Shown here: one piece after another, positions 1 through 11,834 of the stretch
Numbering within the stretch: the first letter of the stretch is position 1
How the letters are laid out: each line of letters opens with the position of its first letter
Source: Budorcas taxicolor
Lineage: Eukaryota; Chordata; Mammalia; Artiodactyla; Bovidae
NCBI RefSeq assembly: GCF_023091745.1
Contig: NC_068930.1
Span: 11,616,262 to 11,680,261 of the forward strand
DNA: 64,000 nucleotides
Direction: 5' to 3'
Position numbers and translations under genes: made by a program
The notes under the pieces: generated by a model
Databases searched by the model: none
What the model was told of the DNA's origin: nothing
Seen by the model: the letters and a program-made list of their open reading frames with translations, nothing else

Positions 1-400
1 CCCACCAGAAAACAATGACATTATAACAAAGTTGGTAACAGAAACGGTGTCCTAAATTCCTTCGTTCCTGACCACCTTCCTCCACTTAGCTTCATTTTTC
101 AGTTTCCCCAGCACTGAAATTCTGCATCAGCAGGAGCACTAACAATGCAGGCTCCCTTCTCCCTGCCTGCTATGATGGAGTCAAGGTTTGGGGCCCGCAG
201 GTTTCTATGGCAACCGACTAATCTGCCAGCGAAAGGTGATGGGGCATTTCAGACTCCAGGACTTTCTTTTGAAAAACCTTATCACTCTCGTATTCTGAGT
301 CACAGATTAATTGTGCAGGGTCACAATTGGTAAAAAGTCTTTACAAACAGGTACAAGAATGCAACATAGGCAAGAGAGCGTTTTGGTGCTTATAGATACC
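1..400. other. No recognised feature
   Basis: Mixed-composition sequence with no repeat family or exon that I recognise. The short open frame at 145-333 has no recognisable domain and is at the length expected by chance. Confidence 0.4.
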
Positions 401-404
401 AACT

Positions 405-620
405 GTATCAGCCAGTGTTCTACCAGAGAAACAAACCTCTAGATGATAGGTAGAGAGCTACGTAACTGGAGGGATAGATACGCAGAGAGACAGAGGCAGA
501 GACTTTAGTGCAAGAAGTTGACATATTTAATTGTGGAGGCTGATGAGGCAAAGCTGTCATCTGTAGGGCAGGACAATCTCAGGCAGGAGCTGATGGATGC
601 TCTGATGATGGAACCTAATC
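405..620 (+). repeat. Ancient interspersed repeat, family not named
   Basis: The segment has the features 'accagagaaacaaacc', a GATAG-rich stretch and 'ttgtggaggctgatgaggc'. This order is typical of an old mammalian repeat that begins with a 'ctctagagaaacagaacc'-type head. A second copy of the same family lies in the opposite orientation at 29790-29965. I recognise the pattern but cannot name the family with certainty. Confidence 0.45.
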
Positions 621-644
621 TCTTTTACTTAAAATTTGCAGATT

Positions 645-874
645 ATAGGGACTCCCCTGGTGGTCCAGTGGTGAAGAATCTGCTTTCCAATGCAAGGGAT
701 GCAGGTTTGATTCCTGGTTGGGGACCTAAGATCCCACATGCTGTGAAGCAACCAAGACCAGGCACCACAACTAGTCAGTCCCTGAGCCACAACGATACAC
801 CTGAAGATCTCGTGAGCCTCAACCAAGACCCGATGCAGCCAAATAAATACATAACAACAACAACAACAACAAAC
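645..874 (+). mobile_element. CHR-type tRNA-derived SINE
   Basis: The head reads 'gggactcccctggtggtcc' followed by a tRNA-Glu-like region with a recognisable B-box ('ggtttgattcc'). The 'ttggggacctaagatccc' block and the 'gccaaataaata' close, with an (AAC)n tail at about 852-873, are hallmarks of the cetartiodactyl CHR SINEs. The open frame that crosses it on the plus strand is not a gene. Confidence 0.8.
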
Positions 875-1530
875 TAATTGATTATAGATGTTCATCACAC
901 CTAAAAGGACCCTCATAACAGTTATTTAACTCTATGTCCTAGCCAAAATGAGCCATAAAATTAACCATCACACAGACCATAAATATCCTGAGGTCCACTC
1001 ATTAGAATGTTTTGGGGTGGTCATCAGCTCAGGTTGAATATGTATCAGTGGGAGGGAGAACTGGTAATTCTTTATTTTCAAAGTCAAGTTACTTGTGGCT
1101 GTGGGGTCAAGGGCACTGTGCACACTTCTCTGATGAAACCATAGGAGCCCATGCAGGCTAGTCACCACCTTGGGTTTGGACAACAGTGGCTACACAAACT
1201 TCCAGTAGGAGGTATCACAAGCAAAAGTGCGCTCTAAGATCTGCTACTTCCTGAGTAAGAAGAACAGATCTGTTCCTGTTCCTTGGAACAGTCCTGGGTT
1301 CCGAGCATCAACTGGAGCAGTGATTATCCGGGGTCATGGGCGACCTGGGTCAAGTGAACTGGTGTCATACACCAGAAGGATAGAAACCACTTACTTGTAA
1401 GGCAGAAACTCCCCATTAGCTGCTGGTCTTAAGTTGGTTGTGAGAGGAACGGATGAAAGAGGAGCAGGGGGACTCATGCTGCATTTAATTTTCTGCCTTC
1501 GCCATAACTGATTAAAGCTAGTCTTTATGA
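875..1530. other. No recognised feature
   Basis: Unique-looking sequence with moderate GC. I see no splice-bounded open frame, repeat head or poly-A tail. Confidence 0.4.
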
Positions 1531-1534
1531 GGCT

Positions 1535-1612
1535 GTGTGGTTAACCCAAGGACTCTGGAGTCAGAAAGATTGATATAGTGCCCTGACATCACCACTTCAC
1601 CAGACAGTGATC
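1535..1612 (+). repeat. MIR fragment
   Basis: 'aaggactctggagtcagaaag' followed by a diverged 'ccacttcaccag' matches the core of mammalian-wide MIR SINEs. It is short and diverged. Confidence 0.5.
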
Positions 1613-1659
1613 TCAGCACAGTGGTCTGGAGCACGGGGAGCAGGAATGCACTAACTTGA

Positions 1660-3040
1660 AAGCAGTGGGGAGGAAGACATGAGTAAGTACATGGAAAGCC
1701 TGTTACTTGTGTAGAATAGTGTTGGATGTGCAGCAGGTGTGTGTTCAGTCAATCAAGTGGTGCCTAGTATTGATTCTAGTGGTGAAATGGCTGGAAGAAA
1801 GACCTCAGTCCTTGTCATCTTTGAAGAAAGAGTTCGGCAAAGAGACCAAGATTGTGAAATAGAGACAGTATTTATTAGAAGCAAAGCATGTGTGGAAGAG
1901 CACACAAGTGAACTTGGTGAGAATTGCCCACAATAGGGGTGGCTTGGGGGGCTTCTATGGGTGAAGTTTTCTACGTTGTCTCTGGCCAATCATCTCGAAG
2001 GCTCATCAGAGAAGCAGCTGGGGCTGCTCACCCTGGGGCCTATCTACCTCCTACCTCAGTATCACTGATGCTATGGTTGATGCTTCCCTATGCAGGCACT
2101 GCACAAGCTTCAACCTGTTAAAGCTTCACAATACACGTATGTGATCTTCAGCATCAATGTGAGGGTCGTAGAGGATATGAGCTTTCCCACAACAACAGAG
2201 GTATAAGTGGAAGCATTTGAATGCAGATAATTTCCAAGCTGACCATCTGAATTGCTATGCTGGTTTTCTGACAGAGAATTGAAACATCAGGAATAAACTG
2301 TACATTTCTGCTCAATAGAACAAGCCTCTAATATGCTCCTCTAGTCCTTTGTTTCTGTTTAGTATCATTTAGATTCAGTCTTTGCCCATCTTATAATCTT
2401 TATTAGTCTATGCTCAGAGACCAGGAGGGTCATTCATTGGTGACAGATTCCAATGTCATTTATTATTGCGTTTCCAGTGCTATCAAGATATCGATGAATC
2501 TGAACATGCACCAGCTTTCATTTTTATGGCAAATCAGAATTTTAATAATGTTATCATAAATATGATCTTTATCTGGTGGTACATAGCTTGTTTTTATCCT
2601 ATTGAGAGGGAGAAATGAAGTCCACTGTCTTGTGAGGAAAGAAAGATGAGGGCACAGTCCTAACAGAAGAATGACAGAGGAATCCATCTGAAAACCACAG
2701 ATTTTCAAGCAGACTTCTTCCTCTTCAAAAGCTGCAGTAATGGAATAACCAATATATGCAAGTGGCAGAAATCTGAGAGGCTAATGCCTGGGTAGCTTAA
2801 ACTCCAAAGAAGCTCAGGGACAAGAGTTACAGGGTAAGGGTGAGCAAAACAGTGAGTCCCCTGGCTGTCTGTCTCATTCAGTTCTATTCAGAGCTAGAAA
2901 ATGGGGCAGCTGCTTACACTGTGATGTCCTCAGCAGTTGCAAGGAAAATGTAGACACTGTCAATTTCTCTTTCACATCTGTACTCTATGTGAAGAGCTCT
3001 GGAGTCAACTTGTGCACAGTGAGTGATGATGAAGGGGAAC
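1660..3040. other. No recognised feature
   Basis: About 1.4 kb without a repeat or exon that I can support. Short open frames at 1739-1936 and 1924-2121 have no recognisable domain. The reverse frame at 2463-2708 is likewise uninformative. Confidence 0.4.
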
Positions 3041-3045
3041 AATCT

Positions 3046-3774
3046 CCTGGAGAGTGAAAAAGCTGGCTTAACACTCAACATTCAAAAAGCTAAGATCATG
3101 GCATCCAGTCCCATCACTTTATGGCAAATAGATGGAGGGAAAATGGAAGTAGTGAAAGACTTTATTTTCTTGGGCTCCAAAATCACTGCAGATGGTGACT
3201 ACAGCTATAAAACTAAAAGACGCTTGCTCCTTGGAAGAAAAGCTATGACCAACCTAAACAGCATAATAAAAAGCACAGACATTACTTTGCTGACAAAGGT
3301 TCATCTAGTCAAAGCTATGATTTTTCCAGTAGTCATGAATGGATGTGAGAGTTGGACTATAAGGAAAGTTGGACTATAAAGAGAGCTGAGCACCAAAGAA
3401 TTGATGCTTTTGAACTGTTGGAGAAGACTCTTGAGAGTCCCTTGGACTGCAAGGAGATCAAACCAGTCAGTCCTAAAGGAAATCAGTCCTGAATATTCAT
3501 TGGAAGGGTTGGTATTGAAGCTGAAACTCCATACTTTGGCCACCTGATATGGAGAGTTACTCATTTGAAAAGACCCTGATACTGGGAAAGACTGAAGGCA
3601 GGAGGAGAAGGGAATGACAGAAGATGAGATGGCTGGATGGCATAACTGACTTGATGGACATGAGTTTGAGCAAGCTCTGGGAGTTGGTGATAGACAGGGA
3701 GGCCTGGCGTGTTGCAGTCCATGGGGTTGCAAAGAGTCAGGCATGAGTGAGTGACTGAACTGAACTGAACTGAA
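3046..3774 (+). mobile_element. BovB (RTE) LINE, 5'-truncated
   Basis: This is the 3' third of BovB. The frame reads through the region after the reverse-transcriptase active site (KAGLTLNIQKAKIMASSPIT, then the conserved MNGCESWT block). The 3' end is the characteristic run of 'actgaactgaactgaa'. The YADD catalytic region is missing because of 5' truncation. Several frameshifts make it non-coding. It gives rise to the reverse-strand open frames at 3301-3959, which are antisense shadows. Confidence 0.9.
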
Positions 3775-4725
3775 GGGAAAATGACTTGAATGTTTCCAAC
3801 AGGATAAAATGAAGAAGCTGAAGGTGTAAGCTTTGAGATAAGTTTGAAATGATGTTGCAGTGGGTGCCTTTTTCTTTTGTCTTTAGGGGATCCAACAAAC
3901 AGGTTGAAAGGTAAAAATACACTAGTTATTCTTCCCATAAAAAGAGAGGAGTACTCCACAAAGGAGCAACTGGGAAAACTGATTGTGATTCTAAGATTCC
4001 AGAACTAATTTTTGGAGAGAATCAATGCAAATTCCCTAAGAACAGTCACATAAAGCCTCTGTCTTCTCTTTTCCTCACACAAAGTTATTATGACAGCCAT
4101 AATACAGATGGGTTTCAGTGAGGTACACACATGCCTTCTTCACAAATACCTATAAACAAAGAAGAGAACATGTATGGATGTCACGGCAGTCCGGAGACTG
4201 ATTATTGCATCATGAGTGGTTGAATGGTGAATTGAGGTCAAACTGAAATGTGATTGCCAGTGGTATATTACAAGAATTTATGCTAAGCTCCTCCTATGCT
4301 ATTCAACACTAGATGAAATTGTTGGAAACAAACAAACAAACTAGACAAATCAAAACTGTAAGATTCACATGTTAGGAAAAGTTAGAAAACATTTCATAAC
4401 TTGACCAACTAATCCACAAACTAAGTAAAATTAGACAAAATTTCATAGGTGTCAATGCAATGACCAAAACTTGGACCCCTCCCCCCACCCCGACCCCAAT
4501 CCACAGCACAAGCCCAAGAAGGAGGTGGAGTGATTGTATAGAATCCTACTTAGGTGACCCTAGATTCATGCATAAGAAGGCCAGGCAGTGATCTGCATGC
4601 CAGACTTCTGATTTGGACTTGAGCTGTTTCAAAGAAGAGTAGAAGCTCTCATAAGTAATGAGAGAACTGCTTAGAGTCATGAAATATTTCTATCACATCA
4701 AGAACTTGGAGTCTATTTTTCACAT
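3775..4725. other. No recognised feature
   Basis: AT-rich, with a C-rich patch at about 4477-4498 and an (AAAC)n stretch at about 4328-4341. No gene or repeat family could be supported. Confidence 0.4.
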
Positions 4726-4729
4726 TTTA

Positions 4730-4915
4730 TAGACTCTGGAATCTGATGGATCAGGACTTTATTCCTCTTTACTTCTATGTTTTCTTGGGCAAACCACTCA
4801 ATTTCTCTTTGTTTATCTGTAAAATGGAACGACGAAGATATCACCCATAATGTCCTTGTGAATTCAGTACATATGTTAAAAAATGTTACACATAGTAAAT
4901 ACTCAGTGAATTTTA
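4730..4915 (+). repeat. MIR SINE
   Basis: Diverged MIR features are in the correct order: 'agactctggaatctgatgg', 'cttgggcaaaccactcaatttctct', 'tctgtaaaatgg' and a closing 'atagtaaatactcagtgaa'. Confidence 0.65.
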
Positions 4916-5905
4916 GCTAAAATACAATACAAAGTAGTACCACTTTCTCAAATATTTCCAGGTTGGCATGGAGTTTGGGAGGGCAGAGCAGGGCCCCAGA
5001 GAGGATCCTGATGCACTTTGAGGTCCACACTTTCTCTCTCCTGTGGTCACTCTCCACGCTTTGCCCTCTCCTTCACACCCAGATTCTTTTGTCTGCGCCT
5101 CTGTGAACAGAGAGAAACAAAACCCAAGGAGTTGATCTAGATCTGGATGTGAGACAAATATTTGATAGTATGTGACCAGAAATATGTCACTGGAAGCAGA
5201 ATTTTGTGCCAGATTCAGAGCCATTTCTCTGAAACTGAAAGTGATTGACCTTCATGGACTGGGGACTAGGTCCCTGGGATGGAAACCTGATTTGGGTTCA
5301 CTAATCACTCACCTTATTCCTTTTTCAAGCCTTTCTCCTCTCTCTTCATGTATGATACTTGTTTCTAGGGACACAAGACGTTATCCTGAAAGCTAAAATC
5401 TTCATGGAAAGTTCTTCAGGCCACTAAGAGGAAGATACTATTCAACAGAGTTGCTCAAGAGTGGAATCGGCCACCTCTAATGTAGTGATTTCCTGGTTGC
5501 TAAATGTGTGTAAACAGAGGCTGTATAATGTCTCGCCTCAGGTCCTAAAGATCTTTCCAGATGGAATTTCATGTTTGTAGCTACATGAGTAAGCATTGAG
5601 CTATTTGCATTGATTTATGCCTTAGCTTTTCAAAATTTCAATTGACAGAATATTCTTTAATGATGTATTCAATACTGGTGTATATATTTTTTAATATTCT
5701 GCAACTAGCTATAATGTTTTCACTAGTTGAGTTATCATAATTTGAAACAAATTCATATATACTACCCACAAGTATGTAGATCATTGATTACCACAACTCT
5801 TACATAAAACCATCATTAAATTTTTGGTCCACCATAGATTTTTTTTATTAAATCACAAAATCATATCATTTATCAATGCATATATAAACATACATCGGTT
5901 TAAAT
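4916..5905. other. No recognised feature
   Basis: Unique sequence, becoming very AT-rich after 5600. The reverse frame at 4913-5224 and the forward frame at 5172-5396 show no domain and no sign of coding selection that I can judge by eye. Confidence 0.4.
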
Positions 5906-5907
5906 AT

Positions 5908-6031
5908 TTTTTATTCTTTTGCTTCACACCGTGGCCTGAAGGATCTTAGCTTCACAAACAGGGATAGAACGAACCCATGCCTTCTGCAGTAGAAAGGCAG
6001 AGTCTTAACTCCTGGACTGCCAGGGAAGTCC
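5908..6031 (-). mobile_element. CHR-type SINE, head fragment
   Basis: In reverse complement this starts 'gggacttccctggcagtcc' and continues into a tRNA-like head and 'agatccttcaggcca'. It is a diverged CHR-family copy reading leftward. Confidence 0.7.
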
Positions 6032-6154
6032 CACATCTGTCTTTTACAAAAAAGGACTATTTTTTTAGGTAACCATTCTCCATGGAAATAATCTTCCAAA
6101 ATTCATTACAGTATTTATTGTATTATTATTGTACAAAAGTTATATCATTATTAC

Positions 6155-7623
6155 AGCGCTCAAACTACCACACAATTGTACTCATCTCACATGCTAGTAA
6201 AGTAATGCTCAAAATTCCCCAAGCAAGGCTTCAACAGTACATGAACCATGAACTTCCAGATGTTCAAGCTGGATTTAGAAAAGGCAGAGGAACCAGAGAT
6301 CAAATTGCCAACATCTGTTCAGTTCAGTTCAGTCGCTCAGTTGTGTCCAACTCTTTGCAACCCATGAATTGCAGCACGCCAGGCCTCCCTGTCCATCACC
6401 AACTCCCGGAGTTCACCCAGACTCACTTTCATCAAGTCAGTGATGCCATCCAGCCATCCCATCCTTGGTCATCCCCTTCTTCTCCTGCCCACAATCCCTC
6501 CCAGCATCAGAGTCTTTTCCAATGAGTCAACTCTTTGCATGAGGTGGCCAACATCTGTTGGATCATTGAAAAAGCAAGAGTTACAGAAAAACATCTATTT
6601 CTGCTTTATTGACTATGCCAAAGACTTTGACTGTATGGATCACAATAAACTATGGAAAATTCTTCAAGATATGGGAATGCCAGACCACCCGACCTGCCTC
6701 TTGAGAAATCTGCATGCAGGTCAGGAAACAACAGTTAAAACTGGACATGGAACAACAGATTGGTTCCAAATCAGGAAAGGAGTATACCAAGGCTGTATAT
6801 TGTCACCTTGCTTATTTAACTTAAATGCAGAGTACATCATGAGAAACACTGGGCTGGAGGAAGCACAAGCTTGAATCAAGATTGCTGGGAAAACTATCAA
6901 TAACCTCAGATATGCAGATGATACCACCCTTATGGCAGAAAGCGAAGAACTAAAGAGCCTCTTGAATCATGGCATCTGGTCCCATCATTCCTTGGCAAAC
7001 AGATGGGGAAATAGTGGAAACAGTTACAGACTTTATTTTTGGGTTCTAAAATCACTGCAGATGGTGACTACAGCCCTAAAATTAAAGGACGCTTGCTCCT
7101 TGGAAGAAAAGTAGTTATGACTAACCTAGACAGCATATTAAAAACCAAAGTCTTTGCCAACAAAGGTCTGTCTAATCAAAGCTATGGTATTTCTAGTAGT
7201 CATGTATGGATGCGAGAGTTTGGACTATAAAGAAGCTGAGTGCTGAAGAATTGATGCTTTTGGACTGTGGTGTTGGAGAAGACTTTTGAGAGTCCCTTGG
7301 ACTTCAGGGAAATTAAACCAGTCCATCCTAAAGGAAATCAGTCCTGAACATTCATTGGAAGGACTGATGCTGAAGCTGAAACTCCAGTACTTTGGCCACC
7401 TGTTGGAAAGAACTAACTCATTTGAAAAGACCTTGATGCTGGTAAGGTTTGAAGGCAGGAGAAGGGGATGACAGAGGATGAGATGTCTGGATGGCATCAC
7501 CAGCTCAAAGGACATGAGTTCGGGTAAACTCCAGTAGTTGGTGATGGACAGGGAGGCCTGGCGTGCTACCATCCATGGGGTCACAAAGAGTCAGACATGA
7601 CTGAGCAACTGAACTGAACTGAA
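6155..7623 (+). mobile_element. BovB LINE with internal BovB insertion and deletion
   Basis: The copy starts in the reverse-transcriptase domain ('ctcaaactaccacacaattg'), passes the YADD active-site region at about 6909-6930 and ends with the 'actgaactgaactgaa' tail. It is split by a reverse-strand BovB piece at 6320-6546. It also lacks roughly 80 bp at about 6965, where the sequence jumps from 'agcctcttga' to 'atcatggcatc'. Frameshifts and stops make it non-coding. Confidence 0.9.
6320..6546 (-). mobile_element. BovB 3' fragment nested inside another BovB
   Basis: A 227-bp BovB 3' end in reverse orientation starts with the 'cagttcagttcag' tail complement. It is flanked by a perfect 13-bp duplication, 'gccaacatctgtt', at 6307-6319 and 6547-6559. 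Removing it and one repeat restores the host BovB text across the joint. Confidence 0.92.
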
Positions 7624-7669
7624 TTCATTGATATCATCTAGGATCCAGACTACATTTAAGCACTATCAG

Positions 7670-8122
7670 CTCAGTTCAGTTCAGTTGCTCAGTCATGTCC
7701 GACTTGGCGACCCTATGAATCGCGGCACGCCAGGCCTCCCTGTCCATCACCAACTCCCGGAGTTCACTCAGACTCACGTCCATCAAGTCCGTGATGCCAT
7801 CCAGACATCTCATCCTCTGTCGTCCCCTTCTTCTCCTGCCCTCAATCCCTCCCAGCATCAGAGTCTTTTCCAATGAGTCAACTCTTTGCATGAGGTGGCC
7901 AAAGTACTGGAGTTTCAGCTTTAGCATCATTCCTTCCAAACAAATCCCAGGGCTGATCTCCTTCAGAATGGACTGGTCGGATCTCCTTGCAGTCCAAAGG
8001 ACTCGCAAGAGTCTTCTCCAACACCACAGTTTGAAAGCATCAATTCTTCGGCACTCAGCCTTCTTCACAGTCCAACTCTCACATCCATACATGATCACAG
8101 AAAATATAGCTTTTCTCAAAAA
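7670..8122 (-). mobile_element. BovB 3' fragment
   Basis: Reverse-strand BovB covering the terminal part of the ORF plus the tail. It is flanked by 'tatcag' at 7664-7669 and 8123-8128, a probable 6-bp TSD. The reverse frame at 7676-8119 (147 codons) is the residual BovB C-terminal reading frame, including MYGCESWTVKKAE and the RRRRGRQRM basic stretch. Confidence 0.9.
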
Positions 8123-8195
8123 TATCAGTTTTAGTTGATATAATATTCAAGTACCATAGTCTATTCAATTATCACTTTATTGAAAGTTATTTGGA

Positions 8196-8304
8196 GTGCC
8201 TTGAATATCTTGCTCTGGGAGTAGGTAATGAACAGGGAGGCCTGGGGTGCTGCAGTCCATGGGGTCACAGACATGACTGAGTGACTGAACTGAACTGAAC
8301 TGAA
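8196..8304 (+). mobile_element. BovB 3' end fragment
   Basis: About 110 bp of the BovB 3' end: 'aacagggaggcctgg', 'ctgcagtccatggggtcac' and then the 'actgaactgaactgaa' tail. It is severely 5'-truncated. Confidence 0.85.
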
Positions 8305-8426
8305 TATATTGATTTAAAATAATATCAAAAATAATCTTGTATATTAATTTCTTACTTTTGCCAGGTAAAATTGGGATGGATTTCTAACACTAAGATTGTG
8401 CAGTCAAAAAGAAATTGTGTATGTGA

Positions 8427-9626
8427 TTTTGAACCGTGAACTTCAAGATATTCAAGCTGGATTTAGAAAAGACAGAGGAACCAGAGATCAAATTGACAAC
8501 ATCTGCTGGATCATCAAAAAAGCAAGAGCATTCCAGAAAAACATCTACTATTGCTTTATTGACTATGTTAAAGCCTTTGACTTTGTGCATCACACCAAAC
8601 TGTGGAAAATTCTTCAAGAGATGGGAGTACCACATCACCTTATCTGCCTCCTGAGAAATCTGTATGCATGTCAAGAAGCAACAGTTAGAACTGGATACAG
8701 AACAACAGACTGGTTCCAAATACGGAAAGGAGTACATTAAGGCTGTATATTGTCACCCTGCTTATTTAACTTATATGCGGAGTACATCATGAGAAATCCT
8801 GGATTGGAAAGCTGGCATCAAGATTGCCGGGAGAAAAATCAATAACCTCAGATATGCAGATGACACCACACTTAGAGCAGAAAGTGAAGGACAAAAGAGC
8901 ATCTTGATAAAAATGAAAGAGGAGAGTAAAAATGTTGGCTTAAAACTCAACATTCAGAAAAGTAAGATCATGGCATCTGGTCCCATCACTTCATGGGAAA
9001 TCGATGGGGAAACTTTGGAAACTGTGGCAGACTTTATTTTGGGGGGCTCCAAAATCACTGCAGATGGTGATGCAGCCATGAAATTAAAAGACACTTGCTT
9101 CTTGGAAGAAAAATTATGGCCAATCTGGACAGTTTATTAAAAAGCAGAGACATTGCTTGCCAACAAAGGTCCATCTAGTCAATACTTTGGTTTTTCCAGT
9201 AGTCATGTATGGATGTGACAGTTTGGCCCATAAAGAAAGCTGAGTGCCAAAAAACTGATGCTTTTGAACTGTGTGTTAGAGAAGACTCTTCAGAGTCCAT
9301 TGGACAGCAATGAGATCAAACCAGTCCATCCTAAAGGAAATCAGTCCTGAATATTCATTGAAAGGACTGATGCTGAAGCTGAAACTCCAATACTTTGGCC
9401 ACCTGATGCGTAGAACTGACTCATTGGAAAAGACCCTGATGCTGAGAAAGACTGAAGGCAGGAGGAGAAGGGGATGACAGAGGATGAGATGGATGGATGG
9501 CATCATCAACTCAATCGACATGAGTTTGAGTAAACTCCAGGAGTTGGTACTGGACAGGGAGGACTGGCGTGCTGCAGTCCATGGAGTCACAAAGAGTCGG
9601 ACACAGTTGAACGACTGGACTGATGT
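8427..9626 (+). mobile_element. BovB LINE, 5'-truncated
   Basis: The copy starts at the 'gaaccgtgaacttcaagatattcaagctgg' equivalent. It includes the RT domain up to the YADD box (frame YADDTTLRAE around 8850-8880) and continues to a degraded tail at 'gactggactga'. An in-frame stop interrupts the RT at about 8738 and several indels follow. The forward frame at 8396-8740 retains RT residues that precede the active site. Confidence 0.9.
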
Positions 9627-9726
9627 GATTTTGCTAGATATGATGAATATTTTTCCATATGTGTAGCGTTTTGCATTCCCACTATCAATACAGGAAGGTA
9701 TCAGTTGACTCACCATTCTTCTACCT

Positions 9727-9869
9727 ACTGCTGCTGCTGCTGCTGCTGCTAAGTCGCTTCAGATGTGTCTGAATCTGTGCAGCCCCATAGATGGCAGCCC
9801 ACCAGAATCCCCCATCCCTGGGATTCTCCAGGCAAGAACACTGGAGTGGGTTGCCATTTCCTTCTCCAA
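9727..9869 (-). mobile_element. Bov-A monomer SINE
   Basis: A single Bov-A unit in reverse orientation. The (CTG)n tract at 9729-9750 is the complement of the family's AGC-rich tail. It is followed by 'aagtcgcttcag' and the 'ctccaggcaagaacactgg' block. Confidence 0.85.
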
Positions 9870-10224
9870 TGAGATGGTGTCAAAGCTTTGATGAGATGTG
9901 GTCTACTTTAAATTCTCTTATTAAAACGGAGAATGAGCATTTATTATGTGTTTCTTGGACATTTATAGTTCTACTTTGAAATAACTTTTCATATCACCTT
10001 TTCAATTTTTTTTTTATCAGTTTGTTGATCTTATTTTGGGATTGTTGTTATCTTTTCTAAGTTGCAAAATTATTTTTTTCTTGTGTTTTTGTTTTTGCTT
10101 TTGTTGTTTTCCATGCAAACACTTTTTGGAAAAAATTATTTGAACTTAACAGTTCTTTTAATACAATAGTTTCTTAACTGTACTCCAATAAAATTTGTTT
10201 TAAAAAGTTTAAAATCTAAAACTT
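9870..10224. other. AT-rich sequence, nothing recognised
   Basis: T-rich sequence between the Bov-A SINE and the L1 TSD. No family or gene could be assigned. Confidence 0.4.
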
Positions 10225-10305
10225 AGAAATAAGTATATTTGTGTGCGGTGTTAGAAAGTGATCTAGTTTCATTCTTTTACAAGTGGTTGACCAGTTTTCC
10301 CAGCA

Positions 10306-10892
10306 CTACTTGTTAAAGAGGTTGTCTTTACTCCATTGTATATTCTTGCCTCCTTTGTCAAAGATAAGGTGTCCATATGTGTGTGGATTTATCTCTGGGC
10401 TTTCTATTTTGTTCCATTGATCTATATTTCTGTCTTTGTGCCAGTACAATACTGTCTTGATGACTGTGGCTTTGTAGTAGAGCCTGAAGTCAGGCAAGTT
10501 GATTCCTCCAGTTCCATTCTTCTTTCTCAAGATTGCTTTGGCTATTCGAGGTTTTTTGTATTTCCATACAAATCTTGAAATTATTTGTTCTAGTTCTGTG
10601 AAAAATATGGCTGGTAGCTTGATAGGGATTGCATTGAATTTGTAAATTGCTTTGGGTAGTATACTCATTTTCACTATATTGATTCTTCCGATCCATGAAC
10701 ATGGTATATTTCTCCATCTATTAGTGTCCTCTTTGATTTCTTTCATCAGTGTTTTATAGTTTTCTATATATGGGTCTTTAGTTTCTTTAGGTAGATATAT
10801 TCCTAAGTATTTTATTCTTTTCGTTGCAATGGTGAATGGAATTGTTTCCTTAATTTCTTTTTCTACTTTCTCATTATTAGTGTATAGGAATG
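10306..10892 (-). pseudogene. L1 ORF2 fragment, inverted part
   Basis: The minus-strand frame carries typical L1 ORF2 text downstream of the reverse transcriptase: LAFLYTNNEK, IPFTIATKRIKYLGIYLPKE, FFTELEQIISRFVWKYKKPR and GGINLPDFRLYYKA. In the intact element this region belongs to the ORF2 protein, which nicks DNA and reverse-transcribes the L1 RNA. Here it lacks endonuclease and catalytic RT motifs. The residues the open frame adds upstream of LAFLYTNNE are antisense of the neighbouring plus-strand L1, so the frame crosses the inversion joint and its first 26 or so residues are artefactual. Confidence 0.9.
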
Positions 10893-11834
10893 CAAGGGAT
10901 TGGATTAAAGATCTAAATGTAAGACCAGAAACTATAAAACTCCTAGAGGAGAATATAGGCAAAACACTCTCTGACATAAATCACAGCAGGATCCTCTATG
11001 ATCCACCTCCCAGAATACTGGAAATAAAAGCAAAAATAAACAAGTGGGATCTAATTAAAATTAAAAGCTTCTGCACAACAAAGGAAAATATAAGCAAAGT
11101 GAAAAGACAGCCTTCTGAATGGGAGAAAATAATAGCAAATGAAGCAACTGACAAACAACTAATCTCAAAAATATACAAGCAACTTAGGCAGCTCAGTTCC
11201 AGAAAAATACATGACCCAATCAAAAAATGGGCCAAAGAACTAAATAGACATTTCTCCAAAGAATACATACGGATGGCTAACAAACATGAGAAGATGCTCA
11301 ACATCACTCATTATTAGCGAAATGCAAATCAAAACCACAATGATGTACCACTTCACACCAGTCAGAATGGCTGAGATCCAAAAATCTGCAAGCAATAAAT
11401 GCTGGAGAGGGTGTGGAGAAAAGGGAACCCTCTTACACTGTTGGTGGGAATGCAAACTAGTACAGCCACTTTGGAGAACAGTGTGGAGATTCCTTAAAAA
11501 ATTGCAAATAGAACTACCTTATGACCCAGCAATCCCACTGCTGGGCATACACACCGAGGAAACCAGAATTGAAAGAGACACATGTACCCCAATGTTCATC
11601 GCAGCACTGTTTATAATAGCCAGGACATGGAAACAACCTAGATGTCCATCAGCAGATGAATGGATAAGAAAGCTGTGGTACATATACACAATGGAGTATT
11701 ACTCAGCCATTAAAAAGAATACATTTGAATCAGTTCTGATGAGATGGATGAAACTGGAGCCGATTATACAGAGTGAAGTAAGCCAGAAAGAAAAACACCA
11801 ATACAGTATACTAACACATATATATGGAATTTAG
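10893..11834 (+). pseudogene. L1 ORF2 C-terminal fragment
   Basis: Two overlapping frames together cover the ORF2 C-terminal region. The first has DWIKDLNVRPETIKLLEEN and the second has CWRGCGEKGTLLHCWWEC, the cysteine-histidine cluster typical of the L1 ORF2 C terminus. The second runs on to IYTMEYYSAIKKN and ILTHIYGI. A frameshift near 11286-11317 separates them: about two bases are missing relative to the usual 'aaacacatgagaaga'. It has no RT active site and is not functional. Confidence 0.92.

Noticed and set aside
518..877. 119-codon forward frame
   Set aside because: Crosses an ancient repeat and a CHR SINE; the poly-threonine end is the (AAC)n tail.
3757..3774. Recurring 'actgaactga' repeats as CRISPR-like or regulatory arrays
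   Set aside because: These are the simple-repeat 3' tails of BovB LINEs, scattered and without spacers.
9729..9750. CTG/CAG triplet repeat as a possible coding polyglutamine or disease-type expansion
   Set aside because: It is the normal AGC-rich tail of a Bov-A SINE, and similar tails occur at 20.8, 37.5 and 51.6 kb.
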